In this document: piece after piece, positions 1-10,440 of the stretch
How the letters are laid out: each line of letters opens with the position of its first letter
How positions within the stretch are numbered: the first letter of the stretch is position 1
NCBI GenBank assembly: GCA_014218235.1
Contig: CM024760.1
Coordinates: 66,032,961-66,096,960 of the forward strand
Source: Colocasia esculenta
Lineage: Eukaryota > Streptophyta > Magnoliopsida > Alismatales > Araceae
Reading direction: 5' to 3'
Length of the DNA stretch: 64,000 nt
Translations under genes and position numbers: made by a program
The notes under the pieces: generated by a model
Databases searched by the model: none
Seen by the model: only the letters and a program-made list of their open reading frames with translations
What the model was told of the DNA's origin: nothing

Positions 1-264
1 CCAGTGCACAGTGTTTTCCACGTTTCACATCTGAGGAGGTACATTGCAGATCCGTCAAACGTGTTAGATTACTCACAGCTTAAGGTAGTACCAGATTTGT
101 CAGTACCAGAGCACCCAGTCAGAATTGTGGACAGCATAGTACAACAGTAGAGCAGGAGGTAGATCCCGCTGGTCAAGGTTGTCTGGGAGAACCACATTGG
201 TGGTGAGGCCACTTGGGAGCACGAGGATGAGATGAGAGAGCAGTTCCCATACTTGTTTGAGTGA
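1..264 (+). pseudogene. Ty3/gypsy pol C-terminus (integrase tail and chromodomain), partial
   Basis: This is the last 87 codons of a gypsy polyprotein; the rest lies upstream of the window. Frame 1 reads VFHVSHLRRYIADP, the conserved end of the integrase C-terminal domain, then a chromodomain-like block ending in PLVKVVWENH and EATWEHEDEMREQFPYLFE before a stop at 262-264. In chromoviruses this module is thought to guide integration to modified chromatin. Two in-frame stops, at about codons 50 and 54, break the link between the two parts, so this copy is dead. The order of motifs and the long LTR that follows place it in the Tekay/Del clade; that assignment is inferred. Confidence 0.85.
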
Positions 265-337
265 TCGGTATGTTGTTTTTCCTTGTACTGCTTTCCTTTT
301 TTAGACCAAGTTTCTCTTAATTTCGAGGATAAAATTC

Positions 338-354
338 TTTTAAGGGGGGTAGAA
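338..354 (+). promoter_or_regulatory. Polypurine tract of the first gypsy element
   Basis: A purine run, TAAGGGGGGTAGAA, lies directly before the TG that opens the LTR. Plus-strand DNA synthesis would start here. The 70 bp between the pol stop and this tract form the 3' untranslated region and hold nothing else recognisable. Confidence 0.85.
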
Positions 355-2292
355 TGTAAGACCCGCCCTCTTGGGCCCTTAGCTCTGTCCTAATGGTCGC
401 GACGGACCCCTGGTCGCGACATTGTCGCGCCAGAGGAGTCGGCCGCGACATGCTTCTTGTCGCGGCACCCTTTCCCATCGCGTTCTGGTGGCGACGGAGG
501 TGGGCAACACATTCTTGTGACAGAGTCTGAAGGCAATGCAACTTCGTTCTGACCATTCTGACCGCTGTCCTTTTTGTCAGAACGGCCTTGTCGGGTGTCA
601 GGCGCGTACGACGTTGACGCAACCTGGTAGGCCGTCGCGTTAAGGTTTTCCCGGTCTTCAAGGTTTGACCACTTTTGCTATCGCGCCAGGGTAGGCGGTC
701 GTGACATGGTCGCGACCTGCTGGGCGGTCGTGACATGCTTGCTATCGCGCCTGCCCAACCCATCACGTCTCTAGGCCCATCGGTTCAAAACCAAAGTAGG
801 CGACCCATTTCCCCCTCTCCTTCCTCTCTCCTTTCTTCTTCTTCTCCTCCCTTCTTCCTCTCTCGAGCCCTCTTGTGTTCTCCGGCTTGTTTGTGGTGCT
901 CGTGGAGAGGAGGTGACATCTCCTTGGTGTAGGTGACATCTGTGTGGTTCTTGGAGCGAGGAGGAGGTGGCCATTCCGATGTGAAGGCCCCAACGGGTCT
1001 ACTCAACTCATTAAGGTAGGGACCCCTTGTCTTCCTCTCGTTCTAGCATGCTCCCCTCCCCTGTGAGATCCTTGTTTCTTCATGGTATTGGGGCTGTGGG
1101 GCATGAGATCCATGCACGTCATTGGATATGTTTTCCTTGAGTGTAGATCTCCATGTATAATGCATAATTCGTTGGGTTTGAGGGTAGTTTGCCTATTTAT
1201 ATGTTTTCCTATGTGTTTTCCCTTGCTCCCCTCCCCCGAATGGTGTGATTTGTACCAGTTTTGAGGGTGGTCCTTGGGAGGACTATATCGGGACCTAGTT
1301 GAGATTGTGACCGGCCTGATGGTCGCGATGATGTCGCAGCCCATGCACCGACTGCAACAGCTTCAGCTGTCATGGCGAGCATGGCCGCCACGACATCATG
1401 GCGACCACCAAGGTCGTCGCTACATGGTCGTGGTCGGCCTTGGCGTTGCGACAGTGTCGCGACAGCCAGGGTTGTCGCGACAGTATCAGATACAGGTAAG
1501 TTCTCACAAAGTCCGTTTCTCATGGTGTCTTCGTCATTCTCGATTCTCTCTGTACCCGTGGCACCAGTGCTAGTTCCTAGTACAGTACTACACTAGTTGT
1601 TCGCCCAGTGCTCGGCACCTGAGGGTTTGTCCCATGAGAGGTTCTTATCGTTTACCTGGGCCCCCGTCCCTGTGCGCCTGTTGAGGGAGTGCTCCAGGCG
1701 ACGGGCGTGCTCAAGTCAAGGACTTTGGAGCAGAGGGGAAAACGGTAGTTAGGACAACGGTGTTGAGTCATTTGCAGAGCTCTCTTGGTTGGTCTGGGAC
1801 GCCAAGGTCGTTTCGAGTTCTTCCATAATGCAGGCCAGTAAGTCCTTCTTCTCACTGCATCGCTCTTTGTGGCCCCGGAACCACCTAGAGAGGCTAGACG
1901 TGGAACCGTAGTCCAACCAGACTACGACGTTACTATTGTGGTTACTTGTGTTCCTACCCCCACTCTAACGAGACATGGAGGTCTGGACCTGAGTCGAGGG
2001 TAAGACGTCAGTGGATGCTCCTGACCGATTGACTAGTGGTAGTGGTTTCTGTAGCTAGTGTCTATTGTCAAGGCAGGGTTCTTCTGTCTGTGTTTCCAGC
2101 CATGTGGTGGTCATGACATGCAGGTCGTACGGAGTTTCTGACCGTGGTGTCTTTCCGTACCGTTGCTTGTTAGTCAGATTTTCTTTCACACTTTCTTGGG
2201 TAGTTTAGAATATATATAACTGCTATCATTTACTTTTATTATATATATTCTTTCCCGCCAGCTAGAGCTATTAGAAGATTGGTAGATCCTAC

Positions 2293-2314
2293 TGAGCTTC
2301 TATTGTGAAGCTCA
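2293..2314 (+). promoter_or_regulatory. Hairpin in gypsy LTR, perfect 8-bp stem
   Basis: The stem is TGAGCTTC with GAAGCTCA around a 6-nt loop, 408 bp before the LTR end. Related hairpins with other inner pairs but the same TGAGC/GCTCA outer pairs occur at the matching place in the other gypsy LTRs here (4555, 5981, 8804, 28542, 37299, 42878, 48460). Function is unknown. Confidence 0.6.
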
Positions 2315-2436
2315 TCCATTCTTTTCCTGGTGATACTTCTCAGCAGAGGCAGGGTGCGCGTCGGTGGAAGAGGCAGGGCGGTAGTCATCATCCCCATAGC
2401 TAGCAGTGGTTTCCCCCTTTAGTTGCACTTCACCCT

Positions 2437-2450
2437 CGGGGTATGCCCCG
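2437..2450 (+). promoter_or_regulatory. GC-rich hairpin CGGGG-tatg-CCCCG in gypsy LTR
   Basis: A perfect 5-bp stem with tetraloop TATG, 264 bp before the LTR end. Matching copies with GGGG-tatg-CCCC are at 43019-43030 and 48600-48611, and weakened copies at 37440-37449 and 8961-8974. It is followed by T-rich DNA in each case. Confidence 0.5.
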
Positions 2451-2701
2451 AAGGGCTCTATTCTTCCCTTCTTTACTCGTACTCGTTGTGTGTTGGGACT
2501 GTACCTAGAGCGATATAATGCGGTCTCGCTCTTCTTTCTGATTCCGCGTGTGTGCTCCTAGTTCAGTAGCTGACATTTATTTTCTTTACATATTCTGTTA
2601 GACTTGTGTTGTAGCCCTTCCGGGTCGCCGGATCCATGGGCGGCGACCGCGAAATCAGGTCCTCGGCTTGGGTCGAGGGTTGGGATCTCGAGGTCGTTAC
2701 A

Positions 2702-4251
2702 GATATTTTAAGTATCTATTATTATTTTTACAGTAATATTGTTACTGTATTATTAGTGAGATTAATATTCTAATCATTATGGAATTGATTAATGAACAAC
2801 AGATGAACACATAATGTACACTATGACATTCTCTTTCTTATATGTACGATAATTTATTCTGTGTGCTTTGTACTTCTCTATTCTTTTTGTTATTAAGATT
2901 GAAATGATTTAATGAGAAAATTTGACACTAATGCATTCAAATTTAAAATAACATTTGCATTATCTTGAAACTTGAAAGATTTGTATATCTGTTCTCTTAC
3001 TCACTTTCAAACATATCGTACGTTGCATAACAGATGGTCTGCAGAAAATGCGGTGGTAGGTATAAGCAGTATGGTCTATCTGTCAGAACTCACCTACCAC
3101 ATCTAACTTTCTGTCAACACTCCACGTTTTTAGGATAAACTTTTTGCATGACCCATACAGTGCCTGTCTGTCTTTAAATGCACTATACATCTGTCTGAAA
3201 TCCTTTCTGTTTTATATATATTTTGGTATCTCACCTACCTCTGAAAGAATGGAGGTATCTATATTTTTTCTCCTAACCATGCAGATACTTAGCTACCTAC
3301 AGAAGCATGCTAGCTATCTTTCAGTCATGGGCATGAAGCTTGTAGACATTTATTGAAGCTATCAAATGGAGCCATGAAGCTATCTGCATAGCCTGAAGCC
3401 ATTGAGACTCAAAGGCTGAAGATCTGATGATGGACATCTCAGCTGTCTCAACTCTCAAGACCCAATGTTCAAATTCAAACGAATACTTTCAAATGGGAAA
3501 CAAAAAATTGAAGCATATATATGAAGCTGATGTTTTGAAAGGAAGATACAACCAACAATACAAGAAGAGACATAGAGTGTATGGGCATACACGACCACAT
3601 TCCACACTCAGCAAGAAAAGAGAGAAGCGCACAAGATGTGAAGAGAGCCAGCAAATTCAAGCTTCGACTTCTTGCTATCTTGCTTTCAAGTGTTCTTGGG
3701 TGGCATTTGTACTTCTAGATTCTCTCAATCCACTGTCCTTGAGTAAGAAAGAGTTAGAGCTTTCAATCCCATTTGTAATCTCTTTCTGATCATCTGTGTT
3801 TGCTCATCCTTCAAAGCAGACACACTGTGTTCATTTTCTGTGTTGTAACCAGTAGGGGGTTTATTCCCTGTAGTGCCCCTCTGTGAAGGGAAGACCTACA
3901 ATTGTAGGTGGTTGTAATACCCCTCTATGAAGGGAAGACTTGCTTGGGTGCAAGTGGGTTGTAATACCTCTCAGGTTGAGAGAAGTCCAAGTGTTCTTGG
4001 CAATTAGTGAAATCCCAAGGGGTGCTTGGGGACTAGACTTAGGACTCCTAATTGATAGGAGGGCCGAACCAGGATAAATCTCTGTGCACTTTGTGTCATT
4101 CATTCTGCCATGTTTTTCACTTGTTTCACACACAGTACACTAAGTCCTAACATTAATATCAAGTGCTATCTTTTTTCAGATAAATTTTTAAAGTGCAAGA
4201 ATTCCTATTCACCCCCCTCTAGGACATCTAAAGCACCATCCCGATCCAACA
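2702..4251 (+). repeat. 3' part of a SIRE/Maximus-like copia LTR
   Basis: The segment ends with the CTATTCACCCCCC block typical of SIRE-like LTRs and with CCAACA at 4251. It shares with the LTRs at 21656-23863 and 56122-58192 a hairpin-rich tract and the block CCGAACCAGGATAAA. Its U3 part is absent because the first gypsy element abuts it on the left. On the right it runs straight into the middle of a gypsy LTR, not into a primer site, so the junction is a secondary rearrangement. The long open frame at 3427-3789 has no recognisable domain. Confidence 0.7.
3877..4072 (+). promoter_or_regulatory. Ladder of alternating small hairpins in the SIRE-like LTR
   Basis: Successive inverted repeats: CCCT/AGGG (3877-3890), the palindrome CCTACAATTGTAGG (3895-3908), CCCT/AGGG (3921-3934), CTTGC/GCAAG (3939-3954), CTCTC/GAGAG (3968-3982), CCAAG/CTTGG (3987-4000) and CCCAAG/CTTGGG (4014-4030). 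The linker AAGA recurs between the first and second members of two pairs, and TGGTTGTAATA or TGGGTTGTAATA separates pairs. The stem sequences differ between repeats while pairing is kept. Confidence 0.65.
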
Positions 4252-4911
4252 ATCTGGTCCTAGGAGGTGCACCCAAAAGTGCTAGTGCCCGCGGGAGTTA
4301 ATTGACCAAAGTGTTTGACATTACACTCAAGTGCTAGTTATCTCGAAAATCTAAAGACAATCAAAAGTGCTATCTTGACTAGTGTGCTATCATGACGTGC
4401 TATCTCGTGATATGGCCAATCCTTTAGCGTGCTAGATGTGCTATATTCTTTTCTTGAAAGTACTATTGTGTCCTTGTTATCATGTTTAGTTATCCTGCCA
4501 TCCAGTATATTGATTATTTAAAGCATGTCTATTTTACGAGATATTAAGTCTTACTAAGCATTATCGCTCATCCTGTGTAAATTGTGATTCGTCTTCAGGT
4601 GAATATAATGATGATGAGGACCACACACAAGAGGATGGGGATGAGCAGAATCATGAGTGACCCTAGTGTCATCTAGACTGTTAGAGTCTAGTTTAGTTTA
4701 GTTAGTTATTTTTATTTAAGTATGAAGAAGTTCTCTGGGCCCATAATTAAGGCTCTGAACTAGTGAATGTAATAGACACAGTGGAAGGAATAACGAAATA
4801 TAATTGGTTTTATACTATTTAAAACTATGCAGTGGTTTGATGTCTATATCGCTCTATACTTGCATTATATTAACTGCTTCACATCCTGATATTCCGCGTT
4901 GGGGCGTGACA
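4252..4911 (+). repeat. 3' part of a gypsy LTR, family A/B, plus orientation
   Basis: The reverse complement of the LTR at 28213-31138 matches this stretch, for example at GGTCCTAGGAGGTG and AAAAGTGCTAGTGCCC. It closes with GGGGCGTGACA at 4911. It carries several GTGCTAT motifs, the family hairpin in decayed form at 4555-4570, a CAGGTGA site at 4597, and a further perfect stem CTAGACT/AGTCTAG near 4674-4692. Confidence 0.8.
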
Positions 4912-4917
4912 GTTTTG

Positions 4918-4930
4918 TGGTATCAGAGCC
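4918..4930 (+). promoter_or_regulatory. Primer binding site, initiator Met-tRNA
   Basis: TGGTATCAGAGCC lies six bases past the LTR end and matches the 3' end of plant initiator methionine tRNA, the usual primer of these elements. Confidence 0.85.
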
Positions 4931-5126
4931 TATGATGTCTTAATGGGAACTCATAGGTTTAGGATCTTCTAGGATGGACTGCCTTGATTACGCATCGTCT
5001 GTCTTACCTATGTAAGGAATTGGTAGAACCCAGGGACAAGGACTAAGAGATACTCACACACGCACTAACTTAGTTCCCCCATGATACCTTAATGTAAGGT
5101 ACTTTTGTAGGAACTTAGGTACTAAG

Positions 5127-5623
5127 ATGGTTTCCGAACGTGCTCAACTAAGGGGCATGCAATAGACCATCCAAGAGCTCACCAATGCCCTTCTGCAAGC
5201 TGTAAAAGGAGAGGGAAATCATGAAGCAAGAGAACTGCATCACAATATAGAAGCATGAATCCACCTAGATTAAGCGGTACTACTAACCCAGGCGAAGCCA
5301 AAAACTAGCCTAAGAAGACAGAAATAATTTTCCATGTCATGCAGTGCACGGCAAGAGATAAGCTACTGTTCGCCACATTCCAATTAGAGAGAGACGCTCG
5401 CACTTGGTGGGAGTCTGTAGAAGTGGCCAGAGCTGATGGTCAATTAACTTGGAATGAGTTCAAGGAAGTATTTAATCCCAAATACTTCTCAGAGTGTGTC
5501 CAAGAAAGAAAGGGTACTGAATTCACTGCCCTTAAACAAAGAAGCCTCTCTGTGGCTGAGTATGAGGCACAGTTCTTTAGACTGTCTCGCTACGCCAATC
5601 ATCTCGTTAACATAGAATGGATG
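5127..5623 (+). pseudogene. Gypsy gag, N-terminal part, truncated
   Basis: The ATG at 5127 opens a frame that hits a stop after 12 codons. Downstream, 5339-5623 is open and reads the retrotransposon gag domain: DKLLFATFQLERDARTWWES, then FNPKYFSECVQERKGTEF and SVAEYEAQFFRLSRYANHLV. The minus-strand gag at 48864-49691 is a close relative. Gag would form the nucleocapsid shell of the intracellular particle. The gene is cut at 5623 by an inverted LTR of the same family, before the zinc knuckle, so it cannot work. Confidence 0.85.
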
Positions 5624-8107
5624 TGTCACGCCCCGCCAATTTAGCAGCGGAATAAATCTGGGAGACGTGAGCAAAGTGCATAGTCATGTAAATTGCACCA
5701 CCGTTAAGGGATTCAGAGCATCAAATGAACAATAATTAGAATAAACTCTTCATTTCATTAAAATTTCACTAAGGCTATTACAACCAATAATTCAGAGCCA
5801 ACATATAGGCTCATTGACATCGTTACGTTGGAAAAGAAATCTAAGCAATGTTTACTTGACTCCATTGTACTAGGATAACTTCGTCATTTGACACCAGGTC
5901 TCTCATCACTTTGGTCCTGTCCCATTGGTGTGTGTAACGTCATCGTCCGACTTACCCGAGACACAACAAGTAACGAAGGGTGAGCGATAACGCTCAGTAG
6001 GACTTAAATCTCAATAGCCAAGGATGCTTTAAATGATTAATGCTTTAAAGAACATAGTAACTAATGGTAGAGCGAGTCATGTAAAGCTGAGAAAGTAATA
6101 GCACAAGTAATGTAGTTCAAATAGCACATGAATCAAGTATAGCACAATGAATATGATCAAGCCACGATAGAAAGCGATATCCAAAATGATAGAAAATAAC
6201 GTCATTGTCAAGCAATAGCAAGTAACATGTATAGCAAGGGGAGAGAGAGTAGTTGGCCATATAGAGAGTAAATTGCACTTTGATTAACTTTCGTCAATCG
6301 AAATAGTAATTGCACTTTGGTTATCCGTAGATAGCTGAGAGAGAGAGTATAGCACTTTGTGTGTCAATAGACAACGAGAGAATATAGTACTTTGTTTTGA
6401 TTATCTTAGATTAATCTTAATAGTATGGAAATTGGATGTAATGCCGACATCCTGATCATTGAACTCCTGTGGGCAAATGGCACTTTTCAGGAGCACCTCT
6501 AGGACCAGATCGGGCCCTATATTGCCTGGCATTGGTTATGTTTATTATCTTAAACAATCAATGCATGGCCAAATAGAGTACTAAGAATAGATGAGAGTAA
6601 TTGAAATAAATAAACGAGAGTGTAGAGAGAACCTGAATGGATGAGCGAATAGAGGATAGATGAAAACTAATGGTCAATGTGCATAACACAACGTTAAACA
6701 GACAATAGTAACATTTGCACAACACACGTGATTGGTGTTGACAATTGGGTAGAATTCACTAACAAACCATTGGCCATGCTACGCACATAGTCTAGAGGTC
6801 CGGCGTGATCTCATGATAAGAGAGAGGGCATTCTAAGGCCGTTTGGATCTTACTGATCCCTAAAGGGTATCATAGGTATTGAGGGTACAACCAGCTCGTC
6901 GACCATGTGGGAAATCCATAGACAGAGGAGACTTACGGAGGCCTTCAACAAGGATTCACTAGTCCGGCAGAAGGAATATCCGACAGAGAGTTTGTCCAAG
7001 TCAAGGGAAAGTGTGTATATGGAAACAAAGTGCTCGACATTCCAGAGTAATTCTAGAACAGTGGAGCGTCGTAACGGTATTCCAAAACATCGCAAGAAAC
7101 GAAGACAAGTCCATTTAAAATAGAACAATGCAATATACATTATTGAAGTAAATTACTGGATATATTATGAGATATTTTCATGTCAAGTCAAGTCATAATG
7201 GATGGTTACAAGTATGTGCATGTGATAAAGAAAATCATAGATATGAAGAGATCATGCATATGTCTTTTAATTAATTAACATATATTCTTATTATAGTCTC
7301 ATCTTTTACTGCATTTAAGACTACTAGCAGAAAGTATGATCACTGTGGAAAGTCAAGAACACCAAAAATCTAGGGTTTATGTACAAAAGTCCAGAAGGCG
7401 ACGCACCCCAGTAAGGAACGCGATAGGGTACATCCGGAACGCGATAGGGTTTTTCACAGAACATAATGGGTCTGTCAGGACAAGTGGCCAGAATGCGACG
7501 CCAGGGCTGTCGCGTTCAGAACGCGATAGGTTTCTAGTCGCGATCATCCCCTGAGAACGCGGCCTATTAGGCGTCGCGTTCTGAGGTCCTGTGCTTGAGC
7601 CCGAAAAGGAAATAGCTTGCCCTAGATTGTGGTCCAGGTTCTCAAGCTTTGATATAGGATAGTTTAAAAATTTAGATCTCGGTGCATAGATGATTAAAAA
7701 TCGTGAAACTATTTTTAAATGAATCTAGACATGCGAGAGTATACACAGTAAATAGGAATTTGAAAATAATCGTGGTTTTGACAGGCTTAATCAAGTTCTT
7801 TCATGAAGAACACAGGACATGATGCTGTGATGGAAAAAGAATTAATCCATGTAAGATACCCAATAGAAATTGGGGAAAATTATGGCAAATGATTCCTGAC
7901 AACCAGCAGTATGTACAATAAAAATTGCATGGAACGAGATCAAGTGTACATAGAGATCTAAGATAAACATGACGGTTCGGGGTCATGATCTTAACAGAAC
8001 TTCAAAATTGAAAATCTCAAGATAGGGTCGATGAATATTAGGGAAATTAGAGGGCTTTTGTTCCTGATGTCAAGAACATCCTACAGACGAGAGTAATTCG
8101 GTTTTGC
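5624..8107 (-). repeat. Gypsy LTR, family A/B, minus orientation, running into an assembly gap
   Basis: It opens on this strand with TGTCACGCCCCGCC, the inverted LTR end, and matches 28213-30530 along its length. It has ATAGCAC repeats (6100-6380), the perfect hairpin TGAGCG-ataa-CGCTCA (5981-5996), a strong splice-donor-like site on the minus strand at 5951-5960, and a cluster of GAACGCGA motifs at 7430-7570. About 600 bp of the upstream LTR end are missing at the gap. The frame at 6905-7123 recurs in all family members but looks like chance. Confidence 0.8.
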
Positions 8108-8207
8108 NNNNNNNNNNNNNNNNNNNNNNNNNNNNNNNNNNNNNNNNNNNNNNNNNNNNNNNNNNNNNNNNNNNNNNNNNNNNNNNNNNNNNNNNNNNNN
8201 NNNNNNN
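8108..8207. other. Assembly gap of 100 N
   Basis: Exactly 100 undetermined bases, the conventional size for a gap of unknown length. It separates two LTRs of different families and opposite strand, so the true distance and order here are unknown. Confidence 0.99.
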
Positions 8208-9170
8208 GCTGTACGTCGAGGTCTGTGTTGTCTAACCTGGACACCCTCACTCCTTGCTGAGTTGTATGTTGGATGAGGGAAAGACGACAGTGGGGACAGT
8301 GGCTGTTGTACTTGTCTTTTGGTCACTTGTAGCGCGCTCGTAGTTGGGGGTACGGACACCAGTAGTCGACATTGGTCCCCAGTAGTCCTTCTCCAGTGCC
8401 TACTCTAGCGAGCCAGGCCAGGGTCTCTAGAGGTGCCAGGCAGGGGCACTGCGACCGTGTGGTCTGCAGGTGGTGGTGTTTAGTTGGTCTCCACAGTTGC
8501 TTGACCTTTTCACATGGAGCGGCAGTTGGACTTTCGTCCGTGGCTGCGAGACTGAGAGGTAGACTGTGTGTGTGTTTGTCCGAGTCAGTCACTGGTGTCG
8601 CGAACCAGTTCACGGGCTCGAGTGTGGCGGACTCTACTTTAGCTCGTACCTGTTGGGTGCCGTTTATTTAATTAGTGTTTACGTGGTCGGCAGACGATGA
8701 GTATTTTACGCTTTAATATCCTGCTTAGTTGCTCTATAAACTGTTAGTATAGTTATGCTTTGTACCTGTGTTTTGTTTTACTCGGTGTTGGGGGAGTTCC
8801 TACTGAGCCAGGACTAGCGAGGCTCACCCCTACCCCCACAGGTGAGGGCTAGGAGGCGTTTCTCGGCCGTCGTCCAGTTCGGAGCCGCGTCGTAGCGGTG
8901 CAGGGTCAGCACTTCAGCAGTGTAGTGTAGCTAGTTGTCTACTTCCTTCAGTTGTACCTCAGGGTATGCCCCAGGCTCTTGTACTTTCTTTCAGTTTTGT
9001 GGAAATATGGCTTGTAAACTTGTGATATAAATATAAATAAAATGGTGTGTTTCTTTGTGTTTTCACGGACTAGTGTGCGATATCCCTTACAAGGCTCGCC
9101 CATTTGCGGGAGACGGAATCGGGTCAGGCACGTATCGGTTTAACGGGCTTGGACGAGTGTTTCCGTCACA
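8208..9170 (+). repeat. 3' part of an LTR related to the large non-autonomous element
   Basis: The sequence follows the 3' third of the LTRs at 34239-48841 but is clearly diverged; shared blocks include TAGCGCGCTCGTAGTTGGGG and GGAGCGGCAGTTGGAC. It closes with TTTCCGTCACA at 9170 and lies inside the zinc-knuckle codons of copia element 1. It carries the gypsy hairpin TGAGCC/GGCTCA (8804-8826), an ACAGGTGAG site at 8838-8846 and a CTATAAAC TATA-like site near 8733. No primer site follows, so this is probably the end of an insertion, either a solo LTR or a 3' LTR. Confidence 0.75.
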
Positions 9171-10440
9171 TTACAGGTGCAACAATCTGGACCATGAAGG
9201 TTGAATGTCTAGAGAATAAGAAGGATAAGCTCAACAGACACAAGAAGGAGTTTCATTGAAAGAAGAACAAGGCCATGGTAGCTACATGGTTAGATGAGGA
9301 TCAAAGCTCAGATAGCAATGAAGAATCTCTGTGCAGAGGAAAAGTAGTCTACTTCATGGCTGGAAGCAGTGAAGAACAGGTAGATATCTTTTGAACTATT
9401 TACCATGAAGATTGGCAAGACGCATATGATAATTTAGTTGAAATTTTTTTGAAATAAGAAAAGAAATTAAAAATTTTAAAAATAAAAATTGACAGTATTC
9501 TACATGACACATCATCATCTGAAAAATTTTCGGAATTGAAAGCTCAGATTTTAGACCAAATCAAAGAAAATGATGAGTTGTTAATTCTTGTTGATGATCT
9601 GAAATTGAGGATTCAAAATGAACAAAAGAATTATGAATTTGTCAAGAAATTTGAAGACAAAGAGAAGGAAAATCAAGAAATTTGACTCAAATGAAAAACT
9701 CAATCATGTTCTAAAGAAAAAGAAGAGATCATCAAGAACTTCACACAAGACAAAAAAAATTGAATGCTCTACTGGGAATGAAGATGATTCAAATAAACAT
9801 GGTTTAGGTTTTGAACCACAAAATTCAAAGAAAACTGAATCGTCTGAAAAGAAAAAACAAAATCAGCAAAAATTCCTCTAATAAAATTTGTCAAGGCAGG
9901 TCTTTCTGAAAACAAAGGTAAAATGCTAAAACAAAAAGAACCTGTGCGGTCGACACACACTACCCAGGTCGACCTACCCCATTCATAGGTCGACACACAC
10001 TGTCCAGGTCGACCTACCCCATTCATAGGTCAACACAAACACTACATAGGTCAACCCACCCCTCTTATAAAAATCAGAAAAAACTTCAAAGCAATAAAGA
10101 ATCATTTTCTCATGGAAATTTGAATGTTTACACATTTACAATTCAAGATGGAATAATTCTTGGAACCAAATGTACAATGGTAACCAATGGTTTAATCCTT
10201 CTTTTTATCACTCACATTTTCCTGCTCATCAACAGCATTACATGCCAAGATTTTCACAATGGAATAAATCAGCAAAGAGGTATATTTTCAAATGTTTGAA
10301 AAATAAAAAGTTGGAATTCTTTGTTCAGAAGAACACTGTGAAGAAAAATACTCAAATATGGGTTAGAAAAGATTTGCTTTCTCTTCTGATCAGGATGTTG
10401 GTGTCAATCACATCTGGGTACCAAAAACTTGTTGTCTAAT
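9171..10440 (+). pseudogene. Copia element 1: gag remnant (zinc knuckle and coiled-coil region)
   Basis: The segment starts inside a CCHC zinc knuckle (YRCNNL, then a decayed GH and stop), followed by a basic stretch and KNKAMVATWLDEDQSSDSNEE, the acidic serine-rich linker usual in SIRE-like gag. From 9460 to 9880 a lysine/glutamate-rich stretch suggests a coiled coil, with frame changes. A tract of repeated GGTCGAC motifs (9948-10060) follows, then 10170-10439, which keeps an asparagine-rich spacer and the lead-in to protease. Stops and frameshifts are frequent. The N-terminal gag and 5' LTR are not visible; the element is broken on the left by the LTR ending at 9170. Confidence 0.7.
9948..10060 (+). 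repeat. Short tandem repeat with GGTCGAC core inside copia 1 gag
   Basis: Two units of about 40 bp carrying GGTCGACACACAC and GGTCGACCTACCCC, followed by decayed GGTCAAC copies. The same core recurs in the element's own LTR at 15231-15545. Confidence 0.75.

Larger units (their letters stand above)
355..2701 (+). repeat. 3' LTR of the first Ty3/gypsy element, 2347 bp
   Basis: The LTR opens with TGTAAGACCC right after the polypurine tract and closes with GGTCGTTACA. The upstream half carries five exact copies of the 8-bp palindrome GTCGCGAC (396, 413, 709, 1456, 1474) and many near copies. An A/T run near 2207-2217 resembles a TATA box. Two hairpins lie downstream, at 2293-2314 and 2437-2450. 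No protein in it looks real. The partner 5' LTR is outside the window. Confidence 0.85.

Noticed and set aside
317..766. 149-codon minus-strand frame in the first gypsy LTR
   Set aside because: Antisense to an LTR, rich in Arg/Thr from the GTCGCGAC motif cluster, no domain.
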